Origin: Echinarachnius parma
Taxonomy: Eukaryota > Echinodermata > Echinoidea > Clypeasteroida > Echinarachniidae
DNA: 64,000 nt
Direction of reading: 5' to 3'
NCBI GenBank assembly: GCA_037951105.1
Contig: JBAMJV010002915.1
Span: 118,501 to 182,500, forward strand
Shown here: positions 23,065 through 35,640 of the stretch, piece after piece
Layout of the letters: each line of letters starts with the position of its first letter
Numbering within the stretch: the stretch's first letter is position 1
The notes under the pieces: generated by a model
What the model was told of the DNA's origin: nothing
Databases searched by the model: none
Seen by the model: only the letters and a program-made list of their open reading frames with translations
Program-made: the position numbers and the translations under genes

Positions 23065-24138
23065 AGGGGAAGTTTTCCCACTTTCAATTTACTTTTGATT
23101 ACCCGTAAATACCGGCGTAATCTACCGCCATCGATCTAGCTACATGCGTTATGGATGCAGTGCATGCGTGATCGCATGATAAAGATAATGTATACTACTA
23201 CATGGTTTTGGCAAAGACAGCAGAGCGCCGCGTGGTACGCGTGCTAAGGCGTCCCCCCGAGCTACGCGATTGACTCGATGTACAAACGCTTACGTACGTA
23301 AATATGTGTACATGTACTTGGGTAAGCCAGCTGCGCTGACAATCTCGTAAGTGCTGGCAATATCGTAATACATGTAGCGCTAGAGTTCTCGTTCCTATTC
23401 AGGAAAACTATATTTTTGCTCGAAACTAAGGTAATTCTGAATATTTTGTAAATATATTTTCGTAAATATTGTTAAAGAAATATATCAAGATGAGAAAAAA
23501 AAATTCCTGCTTTTTTTGTCGCCAGTTTTCCTAGCGCAATTTTCTCACACTTTTTTTTTTCAATTTCAATGCTCAAAGTCGGCATGCGGCGTTTACGCGG
23601 ATGCGGCGATTGCGCCGGTATTTACGGTATGTTATCTACACATTAAAACAACATTTTAGGCAAATTATATGTCCAAGGTTTGCCCTCTGAACAAAGAAGG
23701 GGCATCACTCAAAGTCACTCTGTGTATGGGTTAATCCTATTCATCGCTTACATCATGGAGGCTGGCATTATATTTTTGAAACCCGGATTTGGAACTGTTC
23801 GCGCTAAAATGTTACGTCAAACCCAAACAAACAAGCTCGGCCTCGTTTTATTAGCTCTCGCAGCTAGCAGGATGTGTGCACAAACAAAAGGCAAAACGTG
23901 AGCCAACAAAAATAGGTATTCGAGTTTGACGTCAAATTTCAGAGCGAACAATTCCAAATCCGAGTTTCATAAACATAAATGGCAGCCTCCATGCTCTACG
24001 CACTGAATGGGATTAGCCTGTATAGCGAGTGACTTTGAATGATGCTCCACCTTGCGCAGAGGGCCAATGTGCGACGTATTTGCATGAGATTTTGTTTTAA
24101 TGTGTAGAGAACTTAATCAAAAGTAAGAAACTTCCCCT
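23065..24138. mobile_element. TTAA-flanked element with long inverted arms
   Basis: Ends AGGGGAAGTTT and AAACTTCCCCT abut TTAA (23061-23064 and 24139-24142). 'ttacttttgatta' and 'ttaatcaaaagtaa' extend the TIR. A further inverted block pairs 23696-23825 ('catcactcaaagtcac', 'aatcctattca', 'ggaggctg') with 23925-24050. No transposase was seen. The 3.94-kb tandem duplication starts inside this element. Confidence 0.7.
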
Positions 24139-24639
24139 TTAAACGAGAATGAGCCGTTCTTCGCCATGTTTAGTCTAGTGGGTAAAAGGGGTGTTCTTGC
24201 ACCCCAATGAGAACATTTGTAACATAATTATGTCACTAAATTTAAAATGAACGTCCTCTTTAAACTGCATAGCATCGATATATACACACTGGATACAGCA
24301 CGCTGAACAATGCCGAATGAGCGACGTTGAAGCCGCCGCAAGTATCTAAAAGTCCACCTAAGTGACCAAATACAAAAGGTGCTTCTATTCATTTCCGTAA
24401 ATCGATTCACTCGAGCGAGCATGGTCTTTGTATTTGGAGTACTTTTGGAGTACTTTTTCACACTGTCGCTGGCTTAATGATGAGGGCGCTGTTGCTATAT
24501 CCAGTATTTTTATATCGATGCTGCATAGTGATTCATTCACGCTACGAATTTAGCTCGATAGATGGCGACAAACCCCAGGGTTCCTATTGACGAGAGTGAG
24601 CCGTTCTACAGTTGCAGTGTACTCTGACTAACTGCTCGT

Positions 24640-24731
24640 ATGTTAGTGTGAGTGTGAGTATGTGTATTAAAGTGTGTATTTATTAATGTATGTGTTGTAC
24701 GTGTGCGTGTGCGCTATGTGTTCATAGTGTA

Positions 24732-24762
<31 letters not shown>

Positions 24763-25312
24763 ATGCATGCGTATGTGTACGTTTATTTGTGTGAATGTAT
24801 GCGCATGTGTGTATGTCTGTGTCAGCATATGAATATGTGTGCGCGTTTATTTGTGTATGTGTGTGTGTTTTTTTTGTTCGAATGGCTGTATGTGTGTCCA
24901 TCTGCGTGTGCTTGTGTTTGTGGCTCTATGTGTGTATATATGTGTATGTGTGCGTGTATAAGAATGTATGCATGTGCGTGCGTTTGTATGTGTGTAATCG
25001 CATGGGTGTCCGTGTCTGTGCTGTATGTGTGCTAGTGTGTATGTGTGTATGCATATTTGTGTGTATATGTGCATACGTGTGTGTATGTATGTGTGAGTCT
25101 TTATATGTGTATGTGTGAGTGTGTGTATGTGTTAGTATGTATCTACTCGTGTGTGCGTTGTATGTGTGTTTGTGTGTGTTCGTGCTTGTGTATTTGTGCG
25201 TATGTTTGTTCTGTATGTATGTGTGTGTGCGGAAGTTTGTGCGTTTATTTGTGTATGTGTGTAAACGTTTGCGCGCGTGTGTGTGTGTGTGTGTGTGTGC
25301 TCTTTTCTCATT
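24640..25312 (+). repeat. Long GT-rich microsatellite (unit 1)
   Basis: About 670 bp of (TGTG/TATG/TGTGCG)n. Many overlapping frames (Cys/Val/Tyr/Met-rich on +, His/Thr-rich on -) arise from it and are not genes. Repeated at 28578-29250 in unit 2. Confidence 0.95.
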
Positions 25313-26134
25313 GTAATATTTTTTAATAAGTGACCGTCAACATTGTTACTAGATCCCTCTTATTTACAAATTCCATTTTAGTAGTGCCTGGATAATTACT
25401 AGCTTTGCTAATTGACTACAGCTGTACCTCATGTTAATGTTGGTAAAAGTACAGGAAAATACTGTTTCTGCATCGAATTATTGGACATTGCAATAATAAG
25501 CAAAGTAAAACATTATCAAATACTAACCTGTTACCATTTTCCCCTCTAAATCTTGTACCTTTCGCCAAGCTTATTGCCATTGTCCACGGCAAGTTAAGCA
25601 TTTTACTACGGAACGTGAACGCATCGATCGAATCAATATTGCCCTTGATAATACATTGACAAGCTAACTATTTTAAATTGTCACATGACTCTCAAACAAA
25701 CAAAATGCAAGAACGGTTTCCCCAGAGACAGTTCAAACTTAGTAACGGGAAGCAGTTTTGTTTGTTATTTAGTTGTTGTTACGCCCCTGGCAAGAAAAAG
25801 AAGAGAAGTACATGTACAAATAAAAACGGATGGTGACCTTATTCTAACTCTCCAGCAGTAATAGCTCCGAGAATAGCACCAACTATTCAGCTGGACATAG
25901 ATGCAGTAATAATTATGATTTCATAATTACAGAATGCACTTTCAATCAAGGTTATTTTGATTTGGAATCTTTATTCTAATATGATTTAGTTCTGTATATG
26001 TTCGCGCCCTTTCAAAGTTATTTCTCTCTATTTTGAGTCAGGTATTTTACAGTGGCATGGTCAAGAATAAATAATTGTAAACGTGGCAAAGTCGACTTTG
26101 GATTAATATATTTAAACTTGTTTTTGTATAACAA

Positions 26135-26575
26135 ATCAAGGGTTCTAGGACTACTACCCCCTGGACAACCACCCCCCGGACGATTACCCCCGGTCAACTA
26201 CCCCCCCTAGGACAATTACCCCCCGGACAACTACCACCCGGACAATTACCCCCTAGGACAATTACCCCCAAGACAATTACCCCCCCCCAAGACAACTACC
26301 CCCCAAGAAAACTACCCTCCAAGACAATTACCCCCAAGACAATTACCCCCCAAGACAATTACCCCCAAGACAACTACCCCCAAGACAACTACCCCCCGGA
26401 TAATTACCCCCCGGACAATTACCCCCCGGACAACTACCCCCCGGACAACTACCCCCCTAGGACAATTACCCCCCAAGACAACTACCCCCGGATGATTACT
26501 CCCCGGACGATTACCCCCCAAGACGATTACCCCCAAGACAATTACCCCCCACCCCGCCAAGACAAAATATGTGAC
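26135..26575 (+). repeat. GACAATTACCCCCC minisatellite (unit 1)
   Basis: About 28 units of 14-17 bp, 'gacaattacccccaa' and close variants. The Gly/Val-rich 82-codon minus-strand frame is an artefact. Repeated at 30073-30512. Confidence 0.95.
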
Positions 26576-26699
26576 CGTTCAGGCCGGTAGCCAGGATTTT
26601 TCAAGGGGGTAGGTTTGGGGTGCGTATTTGCAAAAACGGGACCAAGGCCACTGGTTGAGTCGTGTGTGTGTGTGTGTTGATTTAGTTGTGTAAGCAGGG

Positions 26700-26995
26700 A
26701 ACAAATCCAAATAGGTTTTTAAAAGGTTGTTGATGATATCTCTATTCAATCATTATTTTCACAAAACATCAAATGCACAATTTTGTATGAAAATGGCTAA
26801 AACCAATGAGTTTTTTTAGAGAGCGCCCTCTTCAGTTGTAATGGCTCTTTTTAAATGATAACAGGGGTTTTACTCAGTCGTTTGTAATTGTGTATACTTT
26901 TAGAGCATGGTGGAGTTATAACTATTAGTTTGTACCGTAATGGTGCAGGTTTTGGTTAGACCAATTCTCTACTATCCCTTCAAGTGATTTACCAC
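26700..26995 (-). repeat. Family A fragment, minus strand (unit 1)
   Basis: Contains 'aaaaggttgttgatgatatc', 'gagcgccctctt', 'gataacaggg', 'catggtggagttataacta' and 'ctactatccctt', that is one half of family A in reverse orientation. The inner half is missing. Duplicated at 30637-30932. Confidence 0.7.
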
Positions 26996-27688
26996 TTTCA
27001 GCATTCAATTGAAAAAACATGCTATTTGCATTCAATTTCACCAACGGATTTCCCGAAGGGCGGTATTACGTAATCACGAATTTACTCGCTTTAAATTGAA
27101 TGTTATGACAATTTGTTGCAGTTCAAAATCGTTTTTTAGCATTCGAATTCACATATTGATAATTCGGAAACATTTTGTTTGCATTCGATTTAAAACGTGT
27201 TTCTATTTCGTAACATTGTCATGTGAATTTTGAAAAGTCACAATTTTGCCACATATGAGCCGTTTTTTCAGTGAATGTTAATGAAAACAAACGTTATTTC
27301 GGTTAATTTAGTACTCTCATTGCCATTTTTAAATTATGTTTCCTCTGCCAATCCCTATAATCGATTCAGAAGAAGTTATACATTGCGTTTATATTAATTA
27401 GCATACATATATTTCTGGAATTATTGACGGTCATATAATTTGATCAATGATTTCATCAAGTTATAAGTGGACGGTGTAGCGTGGTCAAATTTGTTGTGTT
27501 TATTTTTATTTTTTTTTAATTTTTGTATTAAATTGTATTACTTTTTTCCCCAGGGGGTGTGAGTTGGGACTGGCATCTGGATTAATGGGGGCACACTGTG
27601 TTGATTTTGTCAGTAAGTATAGGTTTTCCATTATGTTATGTACTGTTTGTATTGAATGATTAATGTCGCCCTTCTATAAATAGGCGTG

Positions 27689-28669
27689 CATCATGGAGGC
27701 TGGCATTATATTTTTGAAACCCGGATTTGGAACTGTTCGCGCTAAAATGTTACGTCAAACCCAAACAAACAAGCTCGGCCTCGTTTTATTAGCTCTCGCA
27801 GCTAGCAGGATGTGTGCACAAACAAAAGGCAAAACGTGAGCCAACAAAAATAGGTATTCGAGTTTGACGTCAAATTTCAGAGCGAACAATTCCAAATCCG
27901 AGTTTCATAAACATAAATGGCAGCCTCCATGCTCTACGCACTGAATGGGATTAGCCTGTATAGCGAGTGACTTTGAATGATGCTCCACCTTGCGCAGAGG
28001 GCCAATGTGCGACGTATTTGCATGAGATTTTGTTTTAATGTGTAGAGAACTTAATCAAAAGTAAGAAACTTCCCCTTTAAACGAGAATGAGCCGTTCTTC
28101 GCCATGTTTAGTCTAGTGGGTAAAAGGGGTGTTCTTGCACCCCAATGAGAACATTTGTAACATAATTATGTCACTAAATTTAAAATGAACGTCCTCTTTA
28201 AACTGCATAGCATCGATATATACACACTGGATACAGCACGCTGAACAATGCCGAATGAGCGACGTTGAAGCCGCCGCAAGTATCTAAAAGTCCACCTAAG
28301 TGACCAAATACAAAAGGTGCTTCTATTCATTTCCGTAAATCGATTCACTCGAGCGAGCATGGTCTTTGTATTTGGAGTACTTTTGGAGTACTTTTTCACA
28401 CTGTCGCTGGCTTAATGATGAGGGCGCTGTTGCTATATCCAGTATTTTTATATCGATGCTGCATAGTGATTCATTCACGCTACGAATTTAGCTCGATAGA
28501 TGGCGACAAACCCCAGGGTTCCTATTGACGAGAGTGAGCCGTTCTACAGTTGCAGTGTACTCTGACTAACTGCTCGTATGTTAGTGTGAGTGTGAGTATG
28601 TGTATTAAAGTGTGTATTTATTAATGTATGTGTTGTACGTGTGCGTGTGCGCTATGTGTTCATAGTGTA

Positions 28670-28700
<31 letters not shown>

Positions 28701-31625
28701 ATGCATGCGTATGTGTACGTTTATTTGTGTGAATGTATGCGCATGTGTGTATGTCTGTGTCAGCATATGAATATGTGTGCGCGTTTATTTGTGTATGTGT
28801 GTGTGTTTTTTTTGTTCGAATGGCTGTATGTGTGTCCATCTGCGTGTGCTTGTGTTTGTGGCTCTATGTGTGTATATATGTGTATGTGTGCGTGTATAAG
28901 AATGTATGCATGTGCGTGCGTTTGTATGTGTGTAATCGCATGGGTGTCCGTGTCTGTGCTGTATGTGTGCTAGTGTGTATGTGTGTATGCATATTTGTGT
29001 GTATATGTGCATACGTGTGTGTATGTATGTGTGAGTCTTTATATGTGTATGTGTGAGTGTGTGTATGTGTTAGTATGTATCTACTCGTGTGTGCGTTGTA
29101 TGTGTGTTTGTGTGTGTTCGTGCTTGTGTATTTGTGCGTATGTTTGTTCTGTATGTATGTGTGTGTGCGGAAGTTTGTGCGTTTATTTGTGTATGTGTGT
29201 AAACGTTTGCGCGCGTGTGTGTGTGTGTGTGTGTGTGCTCTTTTCTCATTGTAATATTTTTTAATAAGTGACCGTCAACATTGTTACTAGATCCCTCTTA
29301 TTTACAAATTCCATTTTAGTAGTGCCTGGATAATTACTAGCTTTGCTAATTGACTACAGCTGTACCTCATGTTAATGTTGGTAAAAGTACAGGAAAATAC
29401 TGTTTCTGCATCGAATTATTGGACATTGCAATAATAAGCAAAGTAAAACATTATCAAATACTAACCTGTTACCATTTTCCCCTCTAAATCTTGTACCTTT
29501 CGCCAAGCTTATTGCCATTGTCCACGGCAAGTTAAGCATTTTACTACGGAACGTGAACGCATCGATCGAATCAATATTGCCCTTGATAATACATTGACAA
29601 GCTAACTATTTTAAATTGTCACATGACTCTCAAACAAACAAAATGCAAGAACGGTTTCCCCAGAGACAGTTCAAACTTAGTAACGGGAAGCAGTTTTGTT
29701 TGTTATTTAGTTGTTGTTACGCCCCTGGCAAGAAAAAGAAGAGAAGTACATGTACAAATAAAAACGGATGGTGACCTTATTCTAACTCTCCAGCAGTAAT
29801 AGCTCCGAGAATAGCACCAACTATTCAGCTGGACATAGATGCAGTAATAATTATGATTTCATAATTACAGAATGCACTTTCAATCAAGGTTATTTTGATT
29901 TGGAATCTTTATTCTAATATGATTTAGTTCTGTATATGTTCGCGCCCTTTCAAAGTTATTTCTCTCTATTTTGAGTCAGGTATTTTACAGTGGCATGGTC
30001 AAGAATAAATAATTGTAAACGTGGCAAAGTCGACTTTGGATTAATATATTTAAACTTGTTTTTGTATAACAAATCAAGGGTTCTAGGACTACTACCCCCT
30101 GGACAACCACCCCCCGGACGATTACCCCCGGTCAACTACCCCCCCTAGGACAATTACCCCCCGGACAACTACCACCCGGACAATTACCCCCTAGGACAAT
30201 TACCCCCAAGACAATTACCCCCCCCAAGACAACTACCCCCCAAGAAAACTACCCTCCAAGACAATTACCCCCAAGACAATTACCCCCCAAGACAATTACC
30301 CCCAAGACAACTACCCCCAAGACAACTACCCCCCGGATAATTACCCCCCGGACAATTACCCCCCGGACAACTACCCCCCGGACAACTACCCCCCTAGGAC
30401 AATTACCCCCCAAGACAACTACCCCCGGATGATTACTCCCCGGACGATTACCCCCCAAGACGATTACCCCCAAGACAATTACCCCCCACCCCGCCAAGAC
30501 AAAATATGTGACCGTTCAGGCCGGTAGCCAGGATTTTTCAAGGGGGTAGGTTTGGGGTGCGTATTTGCAAAAACGGGACCAAGGCCACTGGTTGAGTCGT
30601 GTGTGTGTGTGTGTTGATTTAGTTGTGTAAGCAGGGAACAAATCCAAATAGGTTTTTAAAAGGTTGTTGATGATATCTCTATTCAATCATTATTTTCACA
30701 AAACATCAAATGCACAATTTTGTATGAAAATGGCTAAAACCAATGAGTTTTTTTAGAGAGCGCCCTCTTCAGTTGTAATGGCTCTTTTTAAATGATAACA
30801 GGGGTTTTACTCAGTCGTTTGTAATTGTGTATACTTTTAGAGCATGGTGGAGTTATAACTATTAGTTTGTACCGTAATGGTGCAGGTTTTGGTTAGACCA
30901 ATTCTCTACTATCCCTTCAAGTGATTTACCACTTTCAGCATTCAATTGAAAAAACATGCTATTTGCATTCAATTTCACCAACGGATTTCCCGAAGGGCGG
31001 TATTACGTAATCACGAATTTACTCGCTTTAAATTGAATGTTATGACAATTTGTTGCAGTTCAAAATCGTTTTTTAGCATTCGAATTCACATATTGATAAT
31101 TCGGAAACATTTTGTTTGCATTCGATTTAAAACGTGTTTCTATTTCGTAACATTGTCATGTGAATTTTGAAAAGTCACAATTTTGCCACATATGAGCCGT
31201 TTTTTCAGTGAATGTTAATGAAAACAAACGTTATTTCGGTTAATTTAGTACTCTCATTGCCATTTTTAAATTATGTTTCCTCTGCCAATCCCTATAATCG
31301 ATTCAGAAGAAGTTATACATTGCGTTTATATTAATTAGCATACATATATTTCTGGAATTATTGACGGTCATATAATTTGATCAATGATTTCATCAAGTTA
31401 TAAGTGGACGGTGTAGCGTGGTCAAATTTGTTGTGTTTATTTTTATTTTTTTTTAATTTTTGTATTAAATTGTATTACTTTTTTCCCCAGGGGGTGTGAG
31501 TTGGGACTGGCATCTGGATTAATGGGGGCACACTGTGTTGATTTTGTCAGTAAGTATAGGTTTTCCATTATGTTATGTACTGTTTGTATTGAATGATTAA
31601 TGTCGCCCTTCTATAAATAGGCGTG
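27689..31625. repeat. Tandem duplication unit 2 (3,937 bp)
   Basis: Direct, head-to-tail copy of 23751-27688. After its last base the sequence continues 'gcagctattcggatacc', whereas unit 1 is followed directly by unit 2. The near-identity means either a very recent event or a false duplication in assembly. Confidence 0.95.
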
Positions 31626-31659
31626 GCAGCTATTCGGATACCAGGCGATTCCGGTTATT

Positions 31660-32395
31660 GCTGCAATAAGTGTGTGTGTGCGTGTGTGTGTGTATGTGTG
31701 TGTGCTCTTTTGTCATTGTAATATTTTTCAGTAAGTGACTGTCTACAATGTTACTAGATCCCTCTTATTTAAACATTCAATTATAGCAGTGCCTGGACAA
31801 TTACTAGTTTAGCTAATTGACTACAGTTGTACCTCATGTCAATTGTTTTATATTTATGGCAAAAGTACGACAAAATACTGTTTCTGCATCGTATTACGGG
31901 ACATTGCAATAATAAGCAAAATTATTAAATACTATTACCTGTACCCATACCAGTCTCTAAATCGTGTACCTTTCGCCGAGGTTATTGCCATTGTTCAGAG
32001 TAAGGTAAGCATTATACTACGGAACGTGAACGGGTCGATCGAATCAATATTGCCGTTGATAATTAATTGCAACGCATTGTCAATCGCCACAGTCACTCTC
32101 AATAACACAACCTACAAGACCGGTTTCCTCAGAGTCAATTAAAACTTAGTAACGAAAAACAGTTTTGTTTGTTATGTTGTTGTTGATGTTACTACCCTGG
32201 AAAAAGAAGAGAAATATAAGTTAAACTGATAGTGACCTCATTGAATGAATTCTCCTGCAGCAATGGCTCCGAGAATAGCGACAACTATTCAGCTGTACAC
32301 TAATATAGTTGTTATTATGATTTTATAATTAAAAATATCTTTGTCAATCAAGATTATTTTAATTTGGAATTTTCATTCAAATATGTTTTTCTGCA
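31660..32395 (+). repeat. Old diverged third copy of part of the duplicated unit
   Basis: Collinear with 25270-25990 (and unit 2 at 29208-29928): GT tract, 'tgctcttttgtcattgtaat', 'tgttactagatccctcttat', 'attgactacagttgtacctc', 'tactacggaacgtgaacg', 'tagtgacctcatt' and 'ctccgagaatagc'. It has many substitutions and small indels, so it is much older than the unit 1/unit 2 event. A 99-codon frame at 31843-32142 has no counterpart frame in the other copies and is not called. Confidence 0.85.
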
Positions 32396-32815
32396 GATTG
32401 TTGGCTGAGCTCTTTTTTCTAAATAATTATCCTTATTATGTTTGTTGATGATTTAGTCCAGCAACAACACAATTTTCCCGAAAATGGGACGAGTTTTGCC
32501 GAAAAATAACGTTGGTTTTTACCCGAATATGGTCGCTTTCAAAACTCCAGGGGCGCTGCAGCCCCCAAGCAGTGGATCGTTGCAAGAATAAATTGCGGTA
32601 TAAGGTGCAAAGTGATGCGACTTCCTCCTGTCTCCCAACGGGTATATGCCCAGCATGGTAGGATCATCAATTTCCCGTAGACTACTCAGCATAGTTACAA
32701 TAATAATACAAACAAATTATACCCGACGTATGAATATGGTTATTCAAGGGAAATAAACACAGCAGTCTCACGTGACGGTTGAATGACACAATGAAAGTTA
32801 AAGTTCCGAGCATGA
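32395..32815. other. No gene recognised
   Basis: Contains a short 'ttttcccgaaaatgggac' repeat and 'actccaggggcgctgcagcc', similar to 33240 and 38925. No coding evidence. Confidence 0.4.
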
Positions 32816-33196
32816 AACGGGACCACCAGGCAAAGTACACCATATAATTATATGTGTTGGTACCGTTGTGAGATATCACATTTTGCAAAGGGTTGTGTAC
32901 TTCATAAACAATGCTATTAGTTACCACCACTTACGGAACCATTATTAGTTAATCGTTCCGTACGCGATTAACATTTGCGAGTGCGCCAATTCTATTCACG
33001 CGTACGTTTAGAGACAATAGAATGACTGACAAAAGGAAGTCTTCGTACGCAGACTCCTGAACACATGTTGTAGTATGGTGATGATTTTTTCCCAATTATT
33101 ATATATATATATATTTTTTGTAATGGTGGAATGGACTATCAAAGATATTACCTTTCTTTAATGAGAATACTATTTTTTGGTGGTGGTACCCTTTAA
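32815..33196. repeat. Family C dispersed repeat, second copy
   Basis: Ordered matches with 12025-12435 ('gggaccaccaggcaaagtac', 'ttggtaccgtt', 'ccaccacttacggaacca', 'ctattcacgcgtacgttta', 'ggtggtaccctttaa'). Confidence 0.7.
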
Positions 33197-33234
33197 GCAA
33201 CATGAAATACAATGATTGTGTTGATAGGCGTAGA

Positions 33235-33500
33235 AGGCGGGGGCTGCAGCCCCCCTGGAGTTTTGAAAACGGCAACATTTGGGCAAAAAGCACCTAAAAT
33301 TCAGGCAAACCCATGCCATATTCGGGAAAAACATGCCATATTCGGGCAAAACCATTCCATATTCGGGCAAAACCATTAATCGAACAAGCTCATGTTACAT
33401 TCGGGCAAAGTCATCTTATTTTCGGGCAAAACAGTCTCATATTCAGGTAAAATCGTGTTATTTTTGGAATAAGCCATTATGCTTGTCGCGGAGTTGAATA
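33235..33500 (+). repeat. ATTCGGGCAAAACCAT tandem repeat
   Basis: After 'gcagcccccctggagttttg' come about eight units of 24-32 bp, 'catattcgggcaaaaccatt' and variants. A related head and array are at 38920-39085, and traces at 32460-32580, so this is a dispersed element with an internal minisatellite. Confidence 0.8.
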
Positions 33501-33561
33501 TATATGCAATATCATTGTGGGGGTTTGAGTCCTGTTGACCGTGGGTAATATTTATATAATA

Positions 33562-33692
33562 TTGACTGGCCTTGAGTGATATATCAGAAATATTGCATTC
33601 GCTAGGATCATATTGTACGAGTCGAATACTAGTGCAATATGATCCTAGCGAATGCAATATTTCTGATATATCACGAAAGAACAAGCCAGTCA
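33562..33692. repeat. 131-bp hairpin with perfect 40-bp arms
   Basis: 33576-33615 and 33635-33674 are perfect reverse complements around a 19-base loop. Outside these, 'ttgactggc' and 'gccagtcaa' extend the pairing after a small bulge. It could be a MITE or a hairpin-RNA source. Confidence 0.9.
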
Positions 33693-33699
33693 AAGGGTC

Positions 33700-34440
33700 A
33701 ATATTGTTATTATCATACATACTATCCAGAGGAAAACATTAAATTATGAACGAAAACATACATCTATTAATCTGTCTTGTTGTATTGAGGAAGACCAATG
33801 CATTGAATCTCAAATTACTGATCAAACATTTTCATTTTTGCGTATTCATACGTCATAATTGGACACGCGCAAATCCATTCATACGTCATTAGTAAACGCG
33901 CGCCTCGGAATAGGTTACCTACATAGATGGTGTTTTATAAATGCTTGATATTATTATTATTATTATTATTATTATAAATAGTCGGGAATTTGCAGATTCA
34001 TTGATAATTTGTTTGTACACAGTTGAGTAATTATCTGTATCTATTGGAAAAATCCATCTGAATACAATAATTATGGCGTTGGATTGTTGGCATCAGCGAG
34101 CATGTAGGCCTACTGCACACTTCATTCCCGAGATGGTCAATAGAGTAAAGATCAACAAAAAGCGCACGTGTTGTCTAAAATCAATACTGTCCTTGACATA
34201 AATTTGTTTAGGCTGTGGTCACCTGCAACAACTTGCGATGGGTCAAGTGCGCATATGAAAGGCGGATATTGCCAAAGTCTGTAATACATCACCGCGTTGT
34301 AGATACTAACTGCAGCTATCTAATATAAACCCTCACAAAAAGTTCCGCAATTCAAGGATGAGTGTTAATATCTCTCTGCTCTTATATTAATATGAATATT
34401 CCATAGAGATAACAACTTGGTAACGGAAACAGTTGTATGT
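33700..34440. other. Upstream region of the propeller gene
   Basis: AT-rich, with an (ATT)n microsatellite at about 33951-33976 and 'cattcatacgtcat' repeated twice at 33844-33885. No coding frame. It presumably includes the promoter of the gene whose first exon ends at 34579; no convincing TATA box was singled out. Confidence 0.35.
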
Positions 34441-34504
34441 ATTGCGATTCCGGTTATTGCTACAATCAGTCGTATTTGATCTGTGAATGTGAATTTGCAA
34501 AGAT

Positions 34505-34579
34505 AACTCCTCTTCATTCTCCGTCACTGGTGACCATCATCTTTGGATTTTAAGTGCACGGCCGCAAAATTCAAGCATG
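34505..34579 (+). CDS. Propeller gene exon 1 (5' UTR plus start codon)
   Basis: Only the ATG at 34577-34579 is coding; the exon ends directly after it at a consensus donor (ATG|GTAAGTTG). The initiation context is good (A at -3; G at +4 after splicing to exon 2). Splicing ATG onto exon 2 yields a signal-peptide-like sequence, which is the main reason for the call. The 5' boundary shown is arbitrary, because the transcription start cannot be seen. Confidence 0.5.
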
Positions 34580-35640
34580 GTAAGTTGTTTAACTGTAATG
34601 TTTTTGTTTGTTACTGATAATACACAGAATGCAGTATTATTGTAATGCTTAGCTCATTTTGTTCATATATTTTGTACTATTCAATCACAGTTTTTGCTGC
34701 AATTGTAATGTTGGGATTTAGACAAAGTAACTCAATATGATCATCTAACTGATCTTTGAGTTTTGTTGGTATTAATCCTGCTTTGGATGACTATGACCGC
34801 TGGGTGGTTTCTTGAACTTTCGCCTCTCGATCGAAGAAAAAAAACATTACTTAGCCTCTTCAAGAATATCAAGAAATAAAGAGGCAATAAGCCTACATGA
34901 AAGTTAATTGTGTAAGAAAATGGTAAAACTCTTCTGATTATCAGAATATGTGTCATATGAATGAAATTCATGAACGAATTTGTAATATTTACATGACATA
35001 ATTATATGTATAACATTATAGATACAAATGCCACCGTTTCGTCTAAATCGGAGACATCTTTTATCACCGAGTTCCTAATTTACATTTCGACATTTCAATG
35101 TGAAATGATAATGGTTAATTTTACAAAAATGAATAAAATTATAATATGAATAACGATAATGATTCAAATATGGATTCTGTAAATGATTGTAATTGTTTAA
35201 AACGAAAAAAAAATAATATTAAATTTAATTTAATTTAATTGAAAAAAGGGAAAACAATACGTATTATGGCAGTTGTATTAGTATACCTCATATTGTTGGG
35301 AATATTCTTAGTATGAGTTTCATCAGTAGTCGTAAAATGATTAGTAATAATATTCCCTATATTTCTACTTTTCTATTATAAGAATCGGTTGCCATTCTTA
35401 TTCTTATTATTATTGTCATTATATTAATAATCGGTGTCTTATTTTTGGTGGCTGGTTATATCCCACCATCTCCGGAATATTCCATATTGCCTGACGTGGT
35501 AAGGCACAATAAGTGATAAAGATTCATACTGTCACCTCAATGTTATGTATTTTGCAAGTATGTCATTGAATGTGTATCACGGCTTTGTCTTTCTTTCTTT
35601 CCCCACCCCCCCCCCCCCCCCTCCCCACTTTTTTTACCAG

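Larger units (their letters stand above)
23751..27688. repeat. Tandem duplication unit 1 (3,938 bp)
   Basis: Begins 'catcatggaggctggcatta' and ends 'ctataaataggcgtg'. It matches 27689-31625 base for base wherever compared; the only difference found is one C in a poly-C run (nine at 26280-26288 versus eight). Contents: the right part of the TTAA element, a GT microsatellite, a GACAATTACCCCCC minisatellite and a family A fragment. No gene is recognised inside. Confidence 0.95.

Noticed and set aside
24703-25326. Cys/Val/Tyr-rich frames on + and a His/Thr-rich frame on - (and duplicates at 28641-29264)
   Set aside because: Translations of a GT microsatellite in several frames.
26312-26560. 82-codon Gly/Val-rich minus frame (and its duplicate at 30249)
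   Set aside because: Repeat-derived peptide from the GACAATTACCCCCC minisatellite; the period alone explains it.
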